A stretch of DNA of 64,000 nucleotides from Pilatotrama ljubarskyi (lineage: Eukaryota; Basidiomycota; Agaricomycetes; Polyporales; Polyporaceae): positions 540,012-604,011 of the forward strand of contig MU277672.1 of assembly GCA_022385805.1 (NCBI GenBank), read 5' to 3'. Below are positions 1-11,425 of the stretch, piece after piece (the stretch's first letter is position 1; each line of letters starts with the position of its first letter). The notes under the pieces were generated by a model. It saw only the letters and a program-made list of their open reading frames with translations, did no database searches and was not told the DNA's origin. The translations under genes and the position numbers were made by a program.

Positions 1-859
1 CAAAAGATCATGTGGATGGCCTGGGATCGGTACCAGAAGACGAACCGGGGCGACACCATCTCGATCGACTTCTACACGGGCATGCCCTCGATGTTCAGCG
101 TGAAGAAGTACTCGGATGCGCTGAACGAGCTCCGCAAGGAGCGCGGCGTCGGCGGTTTCTTCCAGCATAATCTCGTCAAGGTGAACCCTGACGCGCACAA
201 GGCGACGTTCAAGACCCCCGACGGCGAGGTTGAGGTCGACTACACCCTGCTGCACGTCAGCCCGCCCATGGGCCCGCTCGAGGTCATCAAGAGCTCGCCG
301 ATCGCTGACCAGGCTGGCTGGGTATCTGTGGACCAGGCGACGCTCCGGCACACGAACCCTGAGTATGGTAACGTCTGGGCTATCGGCGACTGCTCGAGTC
401 TGCCGACGAGCAAGACGGCCGCTGCTATTACCGCCCAGGCCCCCGTGCTCACTGAGAACCTGTTCTCGGTGGTCGACACCGGCAAGGTCGCTGGCGCTGC
501 ATATGATGGCTACACGAGCTGCCCGGTACGTGCTGCCTTCATGATAAATGTTCGTTTCCGTTTGGCTTGCTCATAAATGTCGTTCTGTAGCTCCTTACCG
601 GCTACGGCAAGCTGATGCTTGCTGAGTTCAAGTACGGTCTCGAGCCCAAGGAGTCGTTTAGCAACGTCCTTGGCGACCAGGTCGTCCCCCGCTCGGCGTT
701 CTACTACCTCAAGAAGGACTTCTTCCCTTGGGTCTACTGGAACTATATGGTACGCCTCGCTGACGCAGCTGGATGCCGACCGTTTGCTTACTCCTCTACT
801 AGCTCAAGGGCAACTGGTTCGGCTCGAAGGGCTTCGTCCGCCCTACGTTCGGCCAGTAA
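1..859 (+). CDS. hmt2: Sulfide:quinone oxidoreductase, mitochondrial (3' part)
   Basis: Partial gene entering from the left edge. Three exons are visible (1-525, 591-749, 803-859), with GT-AG introns that keep the frame. The flavoprotein oxidises sulfide and passes electrons to ubiquinone at the inner mitochondrial membrane. The motif NVWAIGDCSSLPTSKTAAA is the FAD-binding and signature segment near the C terminus of the eukaryotic SQR/Hmt2 type. The HVSPPMGP stretch is also typical, and the protein ends in a short aromatic tail (YYLKKDFFPWVYWNYM then LKGNWF) expected to lie at the membrane. The N-terminal dinucleotide fold and first redox cysteine lie outside the window. Identification is by recalled family motifs; the other candidate, a general NADH dehydrogenase-like flavoprotein, fits less well. 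Confidence 0.9.
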
Positions 860-1043
860 ATGTATTGGTGTCGATCTAGGAACTGATCTAATGCAGAGGT
901 CTTGCATATCATGTCTTTCGCTGTACGAGCCTGATTTGCCCCAGTTCGCCTTGAGCTAAACCAGTCCTGAACCGCTGAGCACCATGGCGGGCGAGTCTCC
1001 GTCCGAACCGACGCCACGGCGTCGGGCATGAATATCAATGAGT

Positions 1044-2451
1044 CTAAAAGCCAAAGATATCGTCTATTTCGTCTCGCTTTTTCTTCTTTTTCTTGGCCGG
1101 TCTGCTGCTCTCGCCGACCGTTTTCTTGCGTTTTGGGGCATTCGCGGCAGACGGCACAGGTGTACCCTCGCATGTCCCTCTACCCACCTGAGGCACTGGC
1201 GATGATTCGAATAGAACGTCAGAGGGAGAGCGGAACGCGATGGAAAGCAGCTCAATGGCTTCGTACCAATCGGCTGGGCCAGCTCTGTGGAGAGCGAGAA
1301 TGTCATAGGGTCGCCCGGCGGCTGCTCCGAGTTGCCGTCGGGGAGCGAAAGTGCAGTTGCATCCGCGTCGAACGCGTCGATGTTCTCTTCGGGAGCTTCT
1401 GGAGGAGGAGGAGGGCGAGCGAGCGCGCTGCCTAAATCTTCATCCTGGACGTCGCCTGGCCCAGGGACGGCGCGGGGAGACTTGGAGTGAGACGTCGACG
1501 GCGGGACGGCCGGAGTGGGCGCGGCGGTGTCCGTATCTACTACCTTGACGAGATTTTGCACTTTCCGGACTTCCGCGGGCTATCGGACGGCCACAGGTCA
1601 GCGGTAAGGAGGACCCTTTACACAGTGATGACGCAAACTCACGAAGAGGGCTTGCAGCGCTCGATGAGTTGCGGACCATGATACTTCGAGGGCAGCTCTG
1701 ACCTCGGACAAGAGAATACTCAGGCGTGACGCAATGGCTGCGAACGCGAGCACCAGCTGGAGGAATGCACCGGTCTGCATCATCAGCGTGAACGACCTGC
1801 CGAGAGTGTCGGTCAGCTCGGCGATGCGCGCCACCCGACGCGGTGTACTCACTCGTATGCATGCAGGAGGCGCTCTCGGGCCTGGGAGGAAGAATTGAGC
1901 ACAACGCGTCCCGAAAAGTACGCAGACATTCAGTCGTCCGGGGACGCTTACTCGGTCGATTAGCATGCAGCATGCAGAGCACCTCTCCATAACGAACAGC
2001 AGTGGCTTTACGTCTGGACAATGGGTCCACGGACCTTTCAGCAACTTCGGCCTGTGCCCAGCCAAGTCCACCGTCAACACTTGAGGGTCGCAAGCGAGGA
2101 GAGAAGGCGGGGCACTCACGTTCGCGAAGACGGTTCACCCCAGAATGCAAGCCTGAGGCTCTCGACCACGTCGTCCATGTGCATTTCATCTACGCGCCCT
2201 CCGAACTTCCTCATTTCGGCGACGCGCTGCCAAAAGAGGGCTGTGCGATGCTGGTTCTTCCCCTTGTAGTATAGCCTCTCCAGCACCTGGAGCTCGGTGC
2301 GATGGCATGCGAGGGCGGCTTGCAGTCTCCGAGAGCATGTCTTCAATTGCTTGAGGACTGCGTCGATTGTCGGGCTCACCGCAGAGTCCACCGACACTCT
2401 CGGCGAACATACAAGTGGTGGTGAACGGACATGTCGACGAGGCGGAGCCAT
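1044..2451 (-). CDS. RMP1: RNase MRP protein 1-like (RMP1)
   Basis: Multi-exon gene on the minus strand. RMP1 is a protein subunit specific to RNase MRP, which cleaves pre-rRNA in the nucleolus. Exon 1 holds the family signature LERLYYKGKNQHRTALFWQRV. Following exons join in frame as TPKLLKGPWTHC, ARERLLHAYE and TGAFLQLVLAFAAIASRLS, the hydrophobic helix typical of the family. The end is a basic nuclear signal (APKRKKT, then a run of six lysines) followed by DEIDDIFGF and TAG, matching the usual acidic tail. Between about 1280 and 1340 the frame changes from a Pro/Asp-rich stretch to RPYDILALHRAGPADWYEA with no convincing splice site, so a one-base error or an unseen intron is likely there. 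The start at 2451 is the first Met of the exon and is uncertain. Confidence 0.72.
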
Positions 2452-2640
2452 GAGTGCGAGTCGGACCGTCTCCGGAGTGAGAGCACTCGGACAAGGGATG
2501 GCTGAAGGCGCCTAGCGCTACATCTCTTGACCTGCTCCCTCACGGCCCCGGCTCTCTTGGTGTCTGACTGCTCAGGTCCTATACCCCTTCTTCGTTCGTG
2601 ATAGCTACTGGAAGCTGGAGGAGGTCTCTCGTGCCACACG

Positions 2641-5317
2641 ATGAGCGGTCAGGGTGGCCAAGATGCCAAGTTCTTCCAGCGAGGCAAGATCCAGGTGCGC
2701 GATCCCCACGAAGCCCAGTGGACGTGCGGGGTCTGAGCAGGGATGTCGTGCAGGAATTCCGCGCTGAGCTGGAGGCGGCGGAATCGAAGGACAAGAAGTT
2801 CACGAAGAGAAAGACCGTCTTAAAGAAGATCGTTGCAAATATCACTATGGGCAACGATAGTATGTGTTGAGCGGTCTACCGCCGTCTGCACGTAACGCTT
2901 AGCATATCCCCGGCAGTGTCCCCTCTATTCACGGACGTAGTGCAATGTCTCGGGACACCACTGCTAGAGATCAAGAAGAGTGGGTGCATCAGTTTGTAGA
3001 CTACCGCGTACCGTCTCATCACGCATGCAGTGGTGTACCTCTTCCTCGTGTGCTACGGCCGTCAGAAGGCAGACCAGCTACATCTCGTCATCCCTAGCTT
3101 CCTGCAGGTATGTTAAATCTGTGGCCCCTTCACCTCTTGGGATTGTTGACAACGTGTAGGACTGCAACGATCGCAATCCTCTAGTCCGCGCCCTGGCCAT
3201 CCGAACAATGTCCTATATACCCACTCCAGTTGTCATCGAGGCGCTCACTGAACAATTGAGGCATTGCCTGAAGGACCGCGACCCTTACGTCCGGAAGACT
3301 GCTGCGATATGCGTCGCGAAGCTCTACGCAGCTGACCCGCGAAAGGCGGAAAAGGGCGGCTTTGTCGAGATGCTCCGCGACCTGCTCCTGGATGCCAATG
3401 CGACAGTGGTCGCAAACGCGGTCGCAGCACTATCAGAGATTGGGGATCGCCAAGATGGGGTCATCTTCAAGTTGAACCTCACGGTGGCCAACAAGCTCTT
3501 GACTGCTCTTGGTGAGAGTTCGGAGTACGCGTCACCCTTCCTCGGTCTATGGTTTCTCCAGATGGCGTACTAAAGCATTGCTATAGATGGGGTACCATAT
3601 ACATCCTGGACTCGCTACTACGCTATGTGCCAGAACGACACGCAGACGCAGAGATGATAGCCGAACGTGTCATCGTCCAGCTAAATCACGCGAACTCTGC
3701 TGTAGTCTTGACCGCGATCAAGATCCTGCTGTACCTCATGAACTACATGGAGAACCGGAGGATCATGGAATACATCTGCAAGAAGATGGGCCCACCACTC
3801 GGTACGTGGTGCCTTGTTTGACCCGGATGGCCTATCATCTCACGCGTGTATCAGTCACCCTCCTATCTTCTGGACCCGAAGTCCAATACGTCGCCCTCCG
3901 GAATATTCTCCTTATCATCCAACGACGACCCGCCGTGCTGAAGAACGATGTCAAGGTCTTCTTCTGCAAGTACAATGACCCTATCTACGTCAAGCTGGCG
4001 AAGCTCGAGATCATGTACCGCTTGGCGCGTGAGGAGAATGCGCGAGAAGTGCTGGCGGAGCTCCAGGAGTGAGGACACACTACGTCTGAGACGAAGGTGA
4101 TGCTAACCACGAGAGCAGGTATGCCTCGGAAGTGGATGTCGACTTTGTTCGCAAAGCCGTGCGATCAATAGGCCGGTTGGCGATCAAGGTCCAACCTGCG
4201 GCAGATGCTTGCATACAAGCCTTGCTGGACCTAATCGACACGAAGGTGTCGTACGTCGTTCAGGAAGCTGTCATCGTCATCAAGGACGTCTTCCGACGAT
4301 ACCCTGGCAAGTACGAGGGCATCATACCAACACTTTGCCAAAACCTCGATCTGCTCGACGAGCCGGAGTCAAAGGCCGCGATGATCTGGATTGTCGGGCA
4401 GTTCGCGAACCGCATCGACAACGCGGACGAGCTCATGGATGATCTCACGTACACGTTCCTGGAGGAGCCCACGGAGGTATGTCTGCACCATGCTGTCTGC
4501 ACCATGCTACTGTCGCTCTCCCGCCAACGGAGCTGATCATGGTCGTAGGTGCAACTGGCGTTGCTCACGGCTGCGGTCAAGCTCTTTATCTACAAGCCGC
4601 ACTCGGACACGACGAAAGCATTGGTGCACAAAGTCCTCAAGTGGACAACGGAGGAGATCGACAACCCTGACCTGCGGGATCGCGGATTCATGTACTGGCG
4701 CATGCTTGCCATCAATCCCACCGTCGCTGGAGAGATCGTCCTCGCCGAAAAGCCCGCGATCACTACGGATGCCGACCGCATGGATAGAGGCGCGCTTGAC
4801 CAACTTCTGCTGCATACCGGGACGCTTGGCAGTATTTATCACAAGAACCCAGAGGTCTGTCCCTCCCCTGTCTGTAAGGCACCGCCGACTGACTTGGCCG
4901 CGATCGCAGACGTTCATACGCAACGCCACTGGCAAGGCCCTCACCGACAGTCCAGCCCTCAACCCCCTCTCTCGACAAGTCCTCGTGCCCGTCGCCCGCG
5001 CTAACGTTCTCCCGACCACCATCAACATCCCAGGCCCCGGTCCTCCGGAGCCCTCACAGGCTGCGCCTGCCACAGGGGATCTACTGCAGACCGACGTCTC
5101 GACTGCTGCTCCTCAGAACGGTGCTCGGAACGGAAGCTCCAACGATCTCATGGAGACGCGTTCCTCTCTGGAGAGCCCAGAGGACGGCGGAGACGACGAT
5201 GACGCGGTTCCGCAGGCCGCTGCGTCTGACCCGTACGCTGCGCTCGACAGTGCTTTCGGAGGGTACTTGGCAGATGAGCCCCGTCCGCAGAACAAGGACT
5301 TGCTGGACATGATCTGA
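2641..5317 (+). CDS. APL2: AP-1 complex subunit beta (beta-adaptin)
   Basis: Large subunit of a clathrin adaptor that sorts cargo at the trans-Golgi and endosomes. About nine exons join in frame from [18 protein letters not shown]. Next come the conserved [27 protein letters not shown] region, a HEAT/ARM solenoid ([73 protein letters not shown]) and a proline-rich hinge. The C terminus is [13 protein letters not shown]...NKDLLDMI, with acidic and DLL-type motifs that could bind clathrin. No appendage (ear) domain follows, which as far as I recall is usual for fungal beta-adaptins. Early exons are very short (54 nt for the first). AP-1 rather than AP-2 is inferred; the solenoid alone does not decide it. 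Confidence 0.92.
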
Positions 5318-5628
5318 GCCGAGGCGGTGACTGCTGGACGTGCTTGTATATCATCGATGACTGTTGTATTTACTTGTTACGTGACGACCATGGAGTGTCC
5401 CCCATGGACGACCGAACCTACCTCTGCGTTACAGAGTAAGTGCTCGGCTGCATCGTGCACTAACCCTGACTTCTCAGTACGCTGCACCTTGCGGGTGCAT
5501 CGCCCTAATTCAGTTACTGCTATCTCGTGAACTGAAGCCGTGTATCCCTCCGGTGGGGAACTTCGACCCTTCGGATAATTATCCTTACATCAAAATAGCA
5601 TACTTCCTTCGTTTATACCCTGTCGCCG

Positions 5629-6680
5629 TCATTGGAAGACACTCTTTAGAGAGTTCACCAACGTTTTGGGTCGCAGTGAGTTGTAGTGCTATAGAACGAG
5701 TGAGCACCCTAGCTTGATGACGGCGAAACACAACGCACCTCCCCCAGCCCGTATAGCCGTCTATGATAACTGATGTAGACTGTACGCTTGCTGTCAGAAA
5801 CTTTCCCATCCGTTGGATCATGCACGACCACCGGAGGTTTCCCGCCCTGCACGACGTGTATCGGGACGTTATACGCCCGGCTGAGCGCCACGACCTCCGG
5901 CTCCCCGCCCCATATCGCGGTGTCGCGCATCGTCGCGCAGTACCGCTCAAATTGGTCGCGGTTCATCAATCCGGGTTCAGTCGCGCCCGCGGCATCTTCG
6001 CCAAGATCGGACGGCAAGAACGGGAGGAAATCGTCCGGATGGCTATGGATATAGTCGGCAGCGGCTTTGCGGCACGTCGCGTATGTTGCTTGCGAAGAGG
6101 GAAGGATGCCCAGGAGACCGAGCTGGTCGGCTACCGCGGAGAAGAGACAGTGCCCGTCCGGAGTGATCTACAGACAGGAGATCGTGTGAGGGTGGTGGGC
6201 GGAGGAGTTGCGTCGGTCAGTGAAGTTGGAACGGCGCCTGACCTCGTGTATCATCAGGCCTAGTTCGTCGCATGTTTTCTTGATCTGCTCTTCTTCCTCT
6301 TTGGCTTCTCGCTCCAGTCGCTCGTCCGCCGCGGAATCTGTCGGTGCGTATGTCTCCGCAAGCGCAGCGGCTTTCCTTGCCTGCACAGCTGTGAGGTTAG
6401 TATCGTGTAATTATGCGTAGAGTGTATCGTGGTTTCTGACCTGCCGCGCTTTGTACCTCGCCTTGGGGTCTTTCTTCGGAGCAGCTTCGAGCCGATCCGC
6501 TACTTTGTCAATCTGCATCTCGTTCAGCACCGTCGCGGACTCCTGCTTGACCGAGTCATCCTTGGAATCCAGCTGGGCGAGCAGGTCGTCCATGAGCTGG
6601 TCGTCGTCCATGTTAGTGTCAGCTGGTGGCGGCGTGGGTGGAGAGAGCATCTTCTTGAGCTTGCTCTTCTTGGGAGCCAT
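5629..6680 (-). CDS. OTU2: OTU-domain deubiquitinase (OTUD6/Otu2-like)
   Basis: Cysteine protease of the OTU family; the OTUD6/Otu2 branch removes ubiquitin from ribosome-associated and translation proteins. The protein starts MAPKKSKLKKML and has a charged, probably coiled N-terminal half (QIKKTCDELGLMIHEV). The OTU domain follows with TPDGHCLFSAVADQLGL (Asp and catalytic Cys) and the histidine region YISYHRRLYGLGEHYNSLRP. The last His-containing segment is reached only after splicing the intron that begins GTGCGT just after GLGE; the final exon then ends SLKSVFQ and TGA at 5629. Length (about 300 residues) suits the family. The neighbour AKR gene is divergent, with about 540 bp between the starts. 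Confidence 0.9.
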
Positions 6681-7220
6681 TTGGAGCGCGGTTGGCGAGA
6701 GTTAGGTCGGATGCAGACTTGTCAGATTACTGCGCGGTGGTGTTCTCCGTCGTTCCTTCTTGAATGTCGACAAACAGCGGGTTCGGGAGTTCACTCAGGG
6801 AGATACGTGGGGATACCGTGATACGTAGGGTGGGGTGAAGCAGGCCCCGCAGCTGTAAGAGCCAAATCTCGATGCCTCTCGTTTGATCGAGGTCATCTCG
6901 TCCCAATCCGGCAATGAGATCTCAGATCGACCCTAACCATTCAGTATGACGGACCGGTCCGCCGCTCCGAACGGCGCGTATCGAGGACCATCGACGAGTC
7001 GCTCTCGGACGCTGCCTGTGTCCACGCGCCCGCAACTCGCGAGTGCACGGTGAGAGAGCTCAGAAGGGGCTTCATCTGTCCTTCTATTGACGGACGCGGC
7101 AGGCCGTCGCCATAGTTTTCACACCGCCTTCGTGCTCTTATCGTCAAGCTGCTGCGATATATAGCAGGTCGACTGTCCCGTTCGAACTCGGGAGGGCTCG
7201 CCACTCGTCATCTGTCCACC

Positions 7221-8688
7221 ATGCCGTCTACAAGGATCCCTCTGCTTTTTGTATGCGCTTACGAGTTGACGTTCAGCAAATCCTGTATGGACTGACATGG
7301 TTGAATGCAACAGGGCACCATGACCATGGGCGAAGCCGGCAAGAACGGCGTCCGCACCTCTGATCCCAAGGAATGCCAGGAGATCCTCGATACTTTCTTC
7401 AGGCACGGACACAAGGAGCTCGACACGGCGCGGATGTACGCCGAGGGAACTACCGAGCCCGTCAGTGATTTTGTAGTATTATGACTCTTGCATATATATG
7501 CTCAGCGCGACCCTGCATAGCTCTTGGCCAAGCTCGATCTGAAGGGTGCTACCATCGACACCAAGTACGTCCCACGTACTGCTCGTTTGCAGAAGGAAGG
7601 GGGCTCGATGGAGTCTGAACGTTCTTTCAAAGGTTGTATCCCGTTAATCCAGGCGACCATGCTCCCGCCGCCCTCCGTGCAACGTTCCAGACCTCTCTGA
7701 AGCTGCTCGCTCCGTACAAGCCCAGGGTGCTGTACTTGCACGCACCTGACCGGAGCGTTCCCTTCGAGGAGACGGTTCGTGAAGTGAATGAGCTCTACAA
7801 GGAAGGACTCTTGTAGGTGTCCATCGACTCTCGCACATTCTAGTGCCAACGTGTCGTTTCAGTGAAATCTTCGGGTTGAGCAACTATGCAGCCTGGGAGG
7901 TAAGTGTACGTTCGTTCTCGAGCGTCGAATATACTCACTTTCCCATAGGTAGCGGAAATAGTGGGCATCTGCAAGGCTAATGGCTGGGTCCAGCCGAAGA
8001 TATATCAAGCGTACGCGTTTCATTCATTCGACCTACAATCACCCCTAGCAGCTTACTGATAGCTCATATGTAGCATGTACAATGCCGTCACTCGCGAGAT
8101 AGAGTCCGAGCTCGTACCTTGCTGCCGGAAATACGGTATCCGTATCGTGATCTACAACCCGCTCGCGTAAGTCCCTCATCTTCCAGTGTCGAACGCGAAG
8201 CGGCCGTCATTGATAGTGCGACCGTGGAATGACGTCGAACAGCGGCGGCTTCTTCGCGGGCAAAGTCACGGCGCCGGACGCGCAACCGCCTCCAGGCAGC
8301 CGGTTCGACCCGAGCAGCAAGATGGGCCAGATGTACCGGGCGCGGTACTTCAAGAACGGCTTCTTCGACGCGCTCAACTATCTCAAACCCATCGCGGTAC
8401 GTTCACCGTCTGTATGACGGCGACAGCGGGGATAACGCGCTGAACCTTGTAATCACGCTGCTCCAGGAGAAGCACCAGCTCCGGCTCACGGAGATTGCCC
8501 TGCGCTGGTGCCAGCACCACTCGGCGTTGACGCCGGAGGACGGTATCATCCTCGGCGCGAGCAGCGCTGCGCAGCTGGAGCAGAACTTGGAGGACTGTGA
8601 GAAGGGGCCTCTTCCCGAAGAGATTCTGAAGGCACTGGACGAGGCGCGTTTGATCGTTGGTGCTAACGCGCCTACGTACTGGCGGTGA
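7221..8688 (+). CDS. Aldo-keto reductase, AKR7-like (aflatoxin aldehyde reductase family)
   Basis: NADPH-dependent reductase of aldehydes and ketones. About nine short exons join from MPSTRIPLLF|GTMTMGEAGKNGVRT. The usual catalytic tetrad can be traced: Asp and Tyr in ELDTARMYAEG, Lys in TIDTKLYP and His in RVLYLHAPDRS. Later exons carry EIFGLSNYAAWEV, YNAVTREIE, IRIVIYNPLA and the C-terminal GIILGASSAAQLEQNL, which contacts the nucleotide. The gene ends with the codon string for APTYWR. The AKR7 branch is chosen for the GLSNYAAWEV and YNAVTREIE motifs. The physiological substrate cannot be told from sequence. The start is the first ATG, followed by a GTATGC donor after 30 coding bases. Confidence 0.9.
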
Positions 8689-9178
8689 GCTAGGGTAGAA
8701 CGGTGTAACCAGCTTCGGACCTGTATGATCATGTGTAAGTGAAGAGTTTCCTTGGATGCGCGTGTTGAAGCTGTGTAGGACGCGATGACCGATGACCGCC
8801 GTAGGCCGAGCGGTCTGGGTATAACCGCCATGGGCACGGCGCGCGCAGATTGGGAGAGGTCTTACCACTGTGGTACCAGATTGTGGTGCCGGGGTTACTA
8901 TCGCCCCACATTACTCATGAACGGCGGTTCACTGCTCCACAACGCCCGCCGCCATGACATATTAGTGACGAGCGAGAGTCTAGACCTCGGTCTCAGCAAC
9001 GCACTGTAGCGTTCAGTAACCACCGCGCATCTCTCGTGGGTTACCGCAAAGCTTGGACATGAAGCCTTGCTGAATACACTTGGGGCCATATGGGTGCATC
9101 CTGCAGCACGGTGGAAGGAAACGGTGAAGGGCGGTGAGACTGCACTGACCCCACGGTCGCAGAACGTTCTACACGGGG

Positions 9179-9199
9179 TAGATAGATAGATAGATAGAT
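9179..9199. repeat. (TAGA)n microsatellite
   Basis: Five uninterrupted TAGA units in intergenic DNA. Confidence 0.95.
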
Positions 9200-9568
9200 T
9201 CAGAGATTAACGTGGCAGGGAGGCCGTTTACGGCCGAAGGTGCCACTGACTACTACGCGAGCGCCTAGAGCACTCTAGTGACTACCGTGCGGTGGGTATC
9301 GTAAATGAAGCTAATGAAGTATAGTATATGGTGAATGCTTGATCGGAGTAAACGTGGTAGAGCGTAGCGGGATGCGGGGGAGAAATGCGGGTGGTTGAAA
9401 GCGGTAAGGTACGGGAGTTCTTGTGCGAAGTAGGGGGCGGCGTGTTCCTGATATATGGAGCCGAGAGGACTAATGTCCCCGAAGTAGTGGGAGAAGGGGC
9501 CTAGGTGGGCCGTAACACGACAAGACGAGACCGGATAGGGAAGAAACAGAAGAAACATGAGAGAGAAA

Positions 9569-9615
9569 GGGGAAAGGGGAGGGAGGGGAGTGTGGGGAGG
9601 GGAAGGGGGAAGGGG
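9569..9615 (+). repeat. G-rich purine tract with quadruplex potential
   Basis: Almost pure A/G on the plus strand with seven or more runs of three to five G separated by one to four bases, meeting the usual pattern for a four-stranded G structure. The other strand is a C/T tract of the kind often found near fungal promoters or transcript ends. Confidence 0.8.
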
Positions 9616-10331
9616 ACGCCAACTAACCCTGTGGTTCGAGCGGCTGCAGACGACCTGTCGCCTTGACGTACTCGAGTACCGCCGCACGGGCCTTGACGTT
9701 GCCGATTGGTTCTACACGGGGAAGGTCACATGGACTCGAGTCACGGTCACAAGCTGTGTACGAAAGCGGAGGGACGTCTCCGGAAGCAAATAGCCACCAT
9801 GATGGCCGTTGACTCGGACTCCGAGAGAAGAAGGTCGACTGCTTTCTGAGCCTTTCTCGCGCTGTCTGGAGTGGCTCCGAGAAAAGCATGGAGCGATGTG
9901 CATCCCATCCGGGAGAGCATCGACGGCGCATTGGATGCGTCATGCACTCATCACCGGTCTGCCAGTGTATTACTGTATCTTCCTATGGCGCTAATGATTG
10001 ATACGGTTCTGTTGGAGCAGATTGCAGACTCGGGCTCACCTTAGTGCGAATCATCTCAGGCTCCGACAGCCTCGCCGGTGGACGTGCGTGGAGTCTGCAA
10101 GGTTCTCGACACTTCCCTCGGCCTCGCACTTCCTGAGGTAACTGTTCGCAAGGGATGACATCATGGCTCCCCGTTTTACTCCCGCTGCCATCGCTCGTCG
10201 GCATTCCCAATCCTGCGCCCTACATAAGGCCAGGCCGAGGTGAAGTTCGTCAGCATCGCAGGGCAACGCCTCCAAGTCAACTCCTCATCTTCACGACCCC
10301 CGCTCACGAGTTTCACGACCCACACTCAGCG

Positions 10332-11425
10332 ATGGCTGGCTCTCTCGACCAGAACCCGCCCAACGCCGACCGGCACATCACCTCCGGAGGCTCAGACTGG
10401 CTATGGGCCGTCTTCGCCGTCATGGCCGTCAGCGACCTAGCCATGGTCTTCTGGACCTTCTCTGTAAGTTGGCCTCGATTTTTTGAACTCATGAACGACT
10501 GTCTGACACGCAATTTACAGAGGCCACGCGGGACGCGTCTCTTCCACCAGATCGCCGTCATCGTCCTCACGACTGCTACGATCGCATACTTCTCCATGGC
10601 TTCCGACCTTGGTGCTACGCCCGTAAGAGCTGAGTTCTCCCGCGGCAATACCGTCAACCGCCAGATTTGGGTATGCGTTTTCCTCTGGATTGCATTTATA
10701 GGGTTTACCTTACTGACCGGCCTTCATAGTTCGTGCGCTATATCCAATGGTTCATCACCCTGCCTCTACTCTTGCTTGAGCTCTTGCTCGCAACCGGCCT
10801 TTCGCTTTCCGATATCTTCACGACTATGTTCATGGGCTGGGTGTTCGTCGTCTGCGGACTCGTCGGCGCGCTCGTAGTCAGCACCTACAAGTGGGGCTAC
10901 TTCGTCCTCGGTTGCATGGCCCTTTTCTACATCTGGTATGCACACTCTACAAGACATTTCATCTTCGTCGCTGACCAGCATTCGTTCAGGTACGTGCTCC
11001 TCGGGCACGGTCCTCGCTCGACCTTCGCAGCGGGCGGCGTCGTACGCTCGGGCTACGTTCGCAGCTCTGCCTACCTCTCCTTCCTCCTCCTGCTCTACCC
11101 GATTGCCTGGGGCTGCTCCGAGGGCGGCAACGTCATCTCCCCCACGGGCGAGATGATTTGGTACGGCATCCTCGACCTCCTCGCCGGCCCCGTCTTCCTT
11201 TTCCTCTTCCTTTGGGGCCTCCGCAGCGTCGACTACGGCGCATTCGGTCTCGCGTCGGGCAAGTACACTGACGGCTACGGAAACGCCGGCGCGGGTTACG
11301 GCAACGCTGCAGGTCCCAACATGACGGGTCGTGGTCCCGCTACTACCGGCGCGACGACAGGCACCGCTGCGCCCGCCAACGGCGTCGGTGCGACGGGTGC
11401 TGGTGTTGGCCAGACCGCCGTCTGA
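10332..11425 (+). CDS. Opsin-related membrane protein, HSP30/MRH1-like, without retinal lysine
   Basis: Seven-helix plasma membrane protein of the microbial rhodopsin fold. Exons 10332-10463, 10521-10670, 10730-10935 and 10990-11425 give 307 residues. Helix three reads RYIQWFITLPLLLLE: the Arg-Tyr, Trp and Thr-x-Pro-Leu pattern of bacteriorhodopsin is kept, but the proton-acceptor Asp is Gln100 and the donor Asp is Glu. In helix seven, LDLLAGPVF has Asp225 followed four residues later by Gly229, where retinal-binding opsins have the Schiff-base Lys. The protein therefore cannot bind retinal covalently and belongs with opsin-related HSP30/YRO2/MRH1 proteins, which are linked to membrane and heat stress. 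The C-terminal tail is Gly/Ala/Thr-rich and disordered. The 3' flank is pyrimidine-rich. Confidence 0.93.

Larger units (their letters stand above)
8689..10331. other. Long stretch without a resolved gene; ORF fragments on minus strand
   Basis: About 1.6 kb between the reductase and the opsin-like gene. Minus-strand open stretches at about 10275-10051 and 9943-9623 read partly like protein (LRKCEAEGSVENLADS; GATPDSARKAQKAVDLLLS; NVKARAAVLEYVKATGRLQPLE) and could be exons of one small minus-strand gene ending at 9623, but I could not join them in one frame and recognise no family. The rest holds a short tetranucleotide repeat and a G-rich purine tract, listed separately. Confidence 0.4.

Noticed and set aside
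6941..7204. Minus-strand ORF between the OTU and reductase genes
   Set aside because: Lies in the divergent promoter, Arg/Ser-rich with no family pattern.
9265..9687. Minus-strand ORF rich in Pro/Ser
   Set aside because: Runs through the C/T tract and has no recognisable domain; more likely an open frame in biased DNA than a gene.
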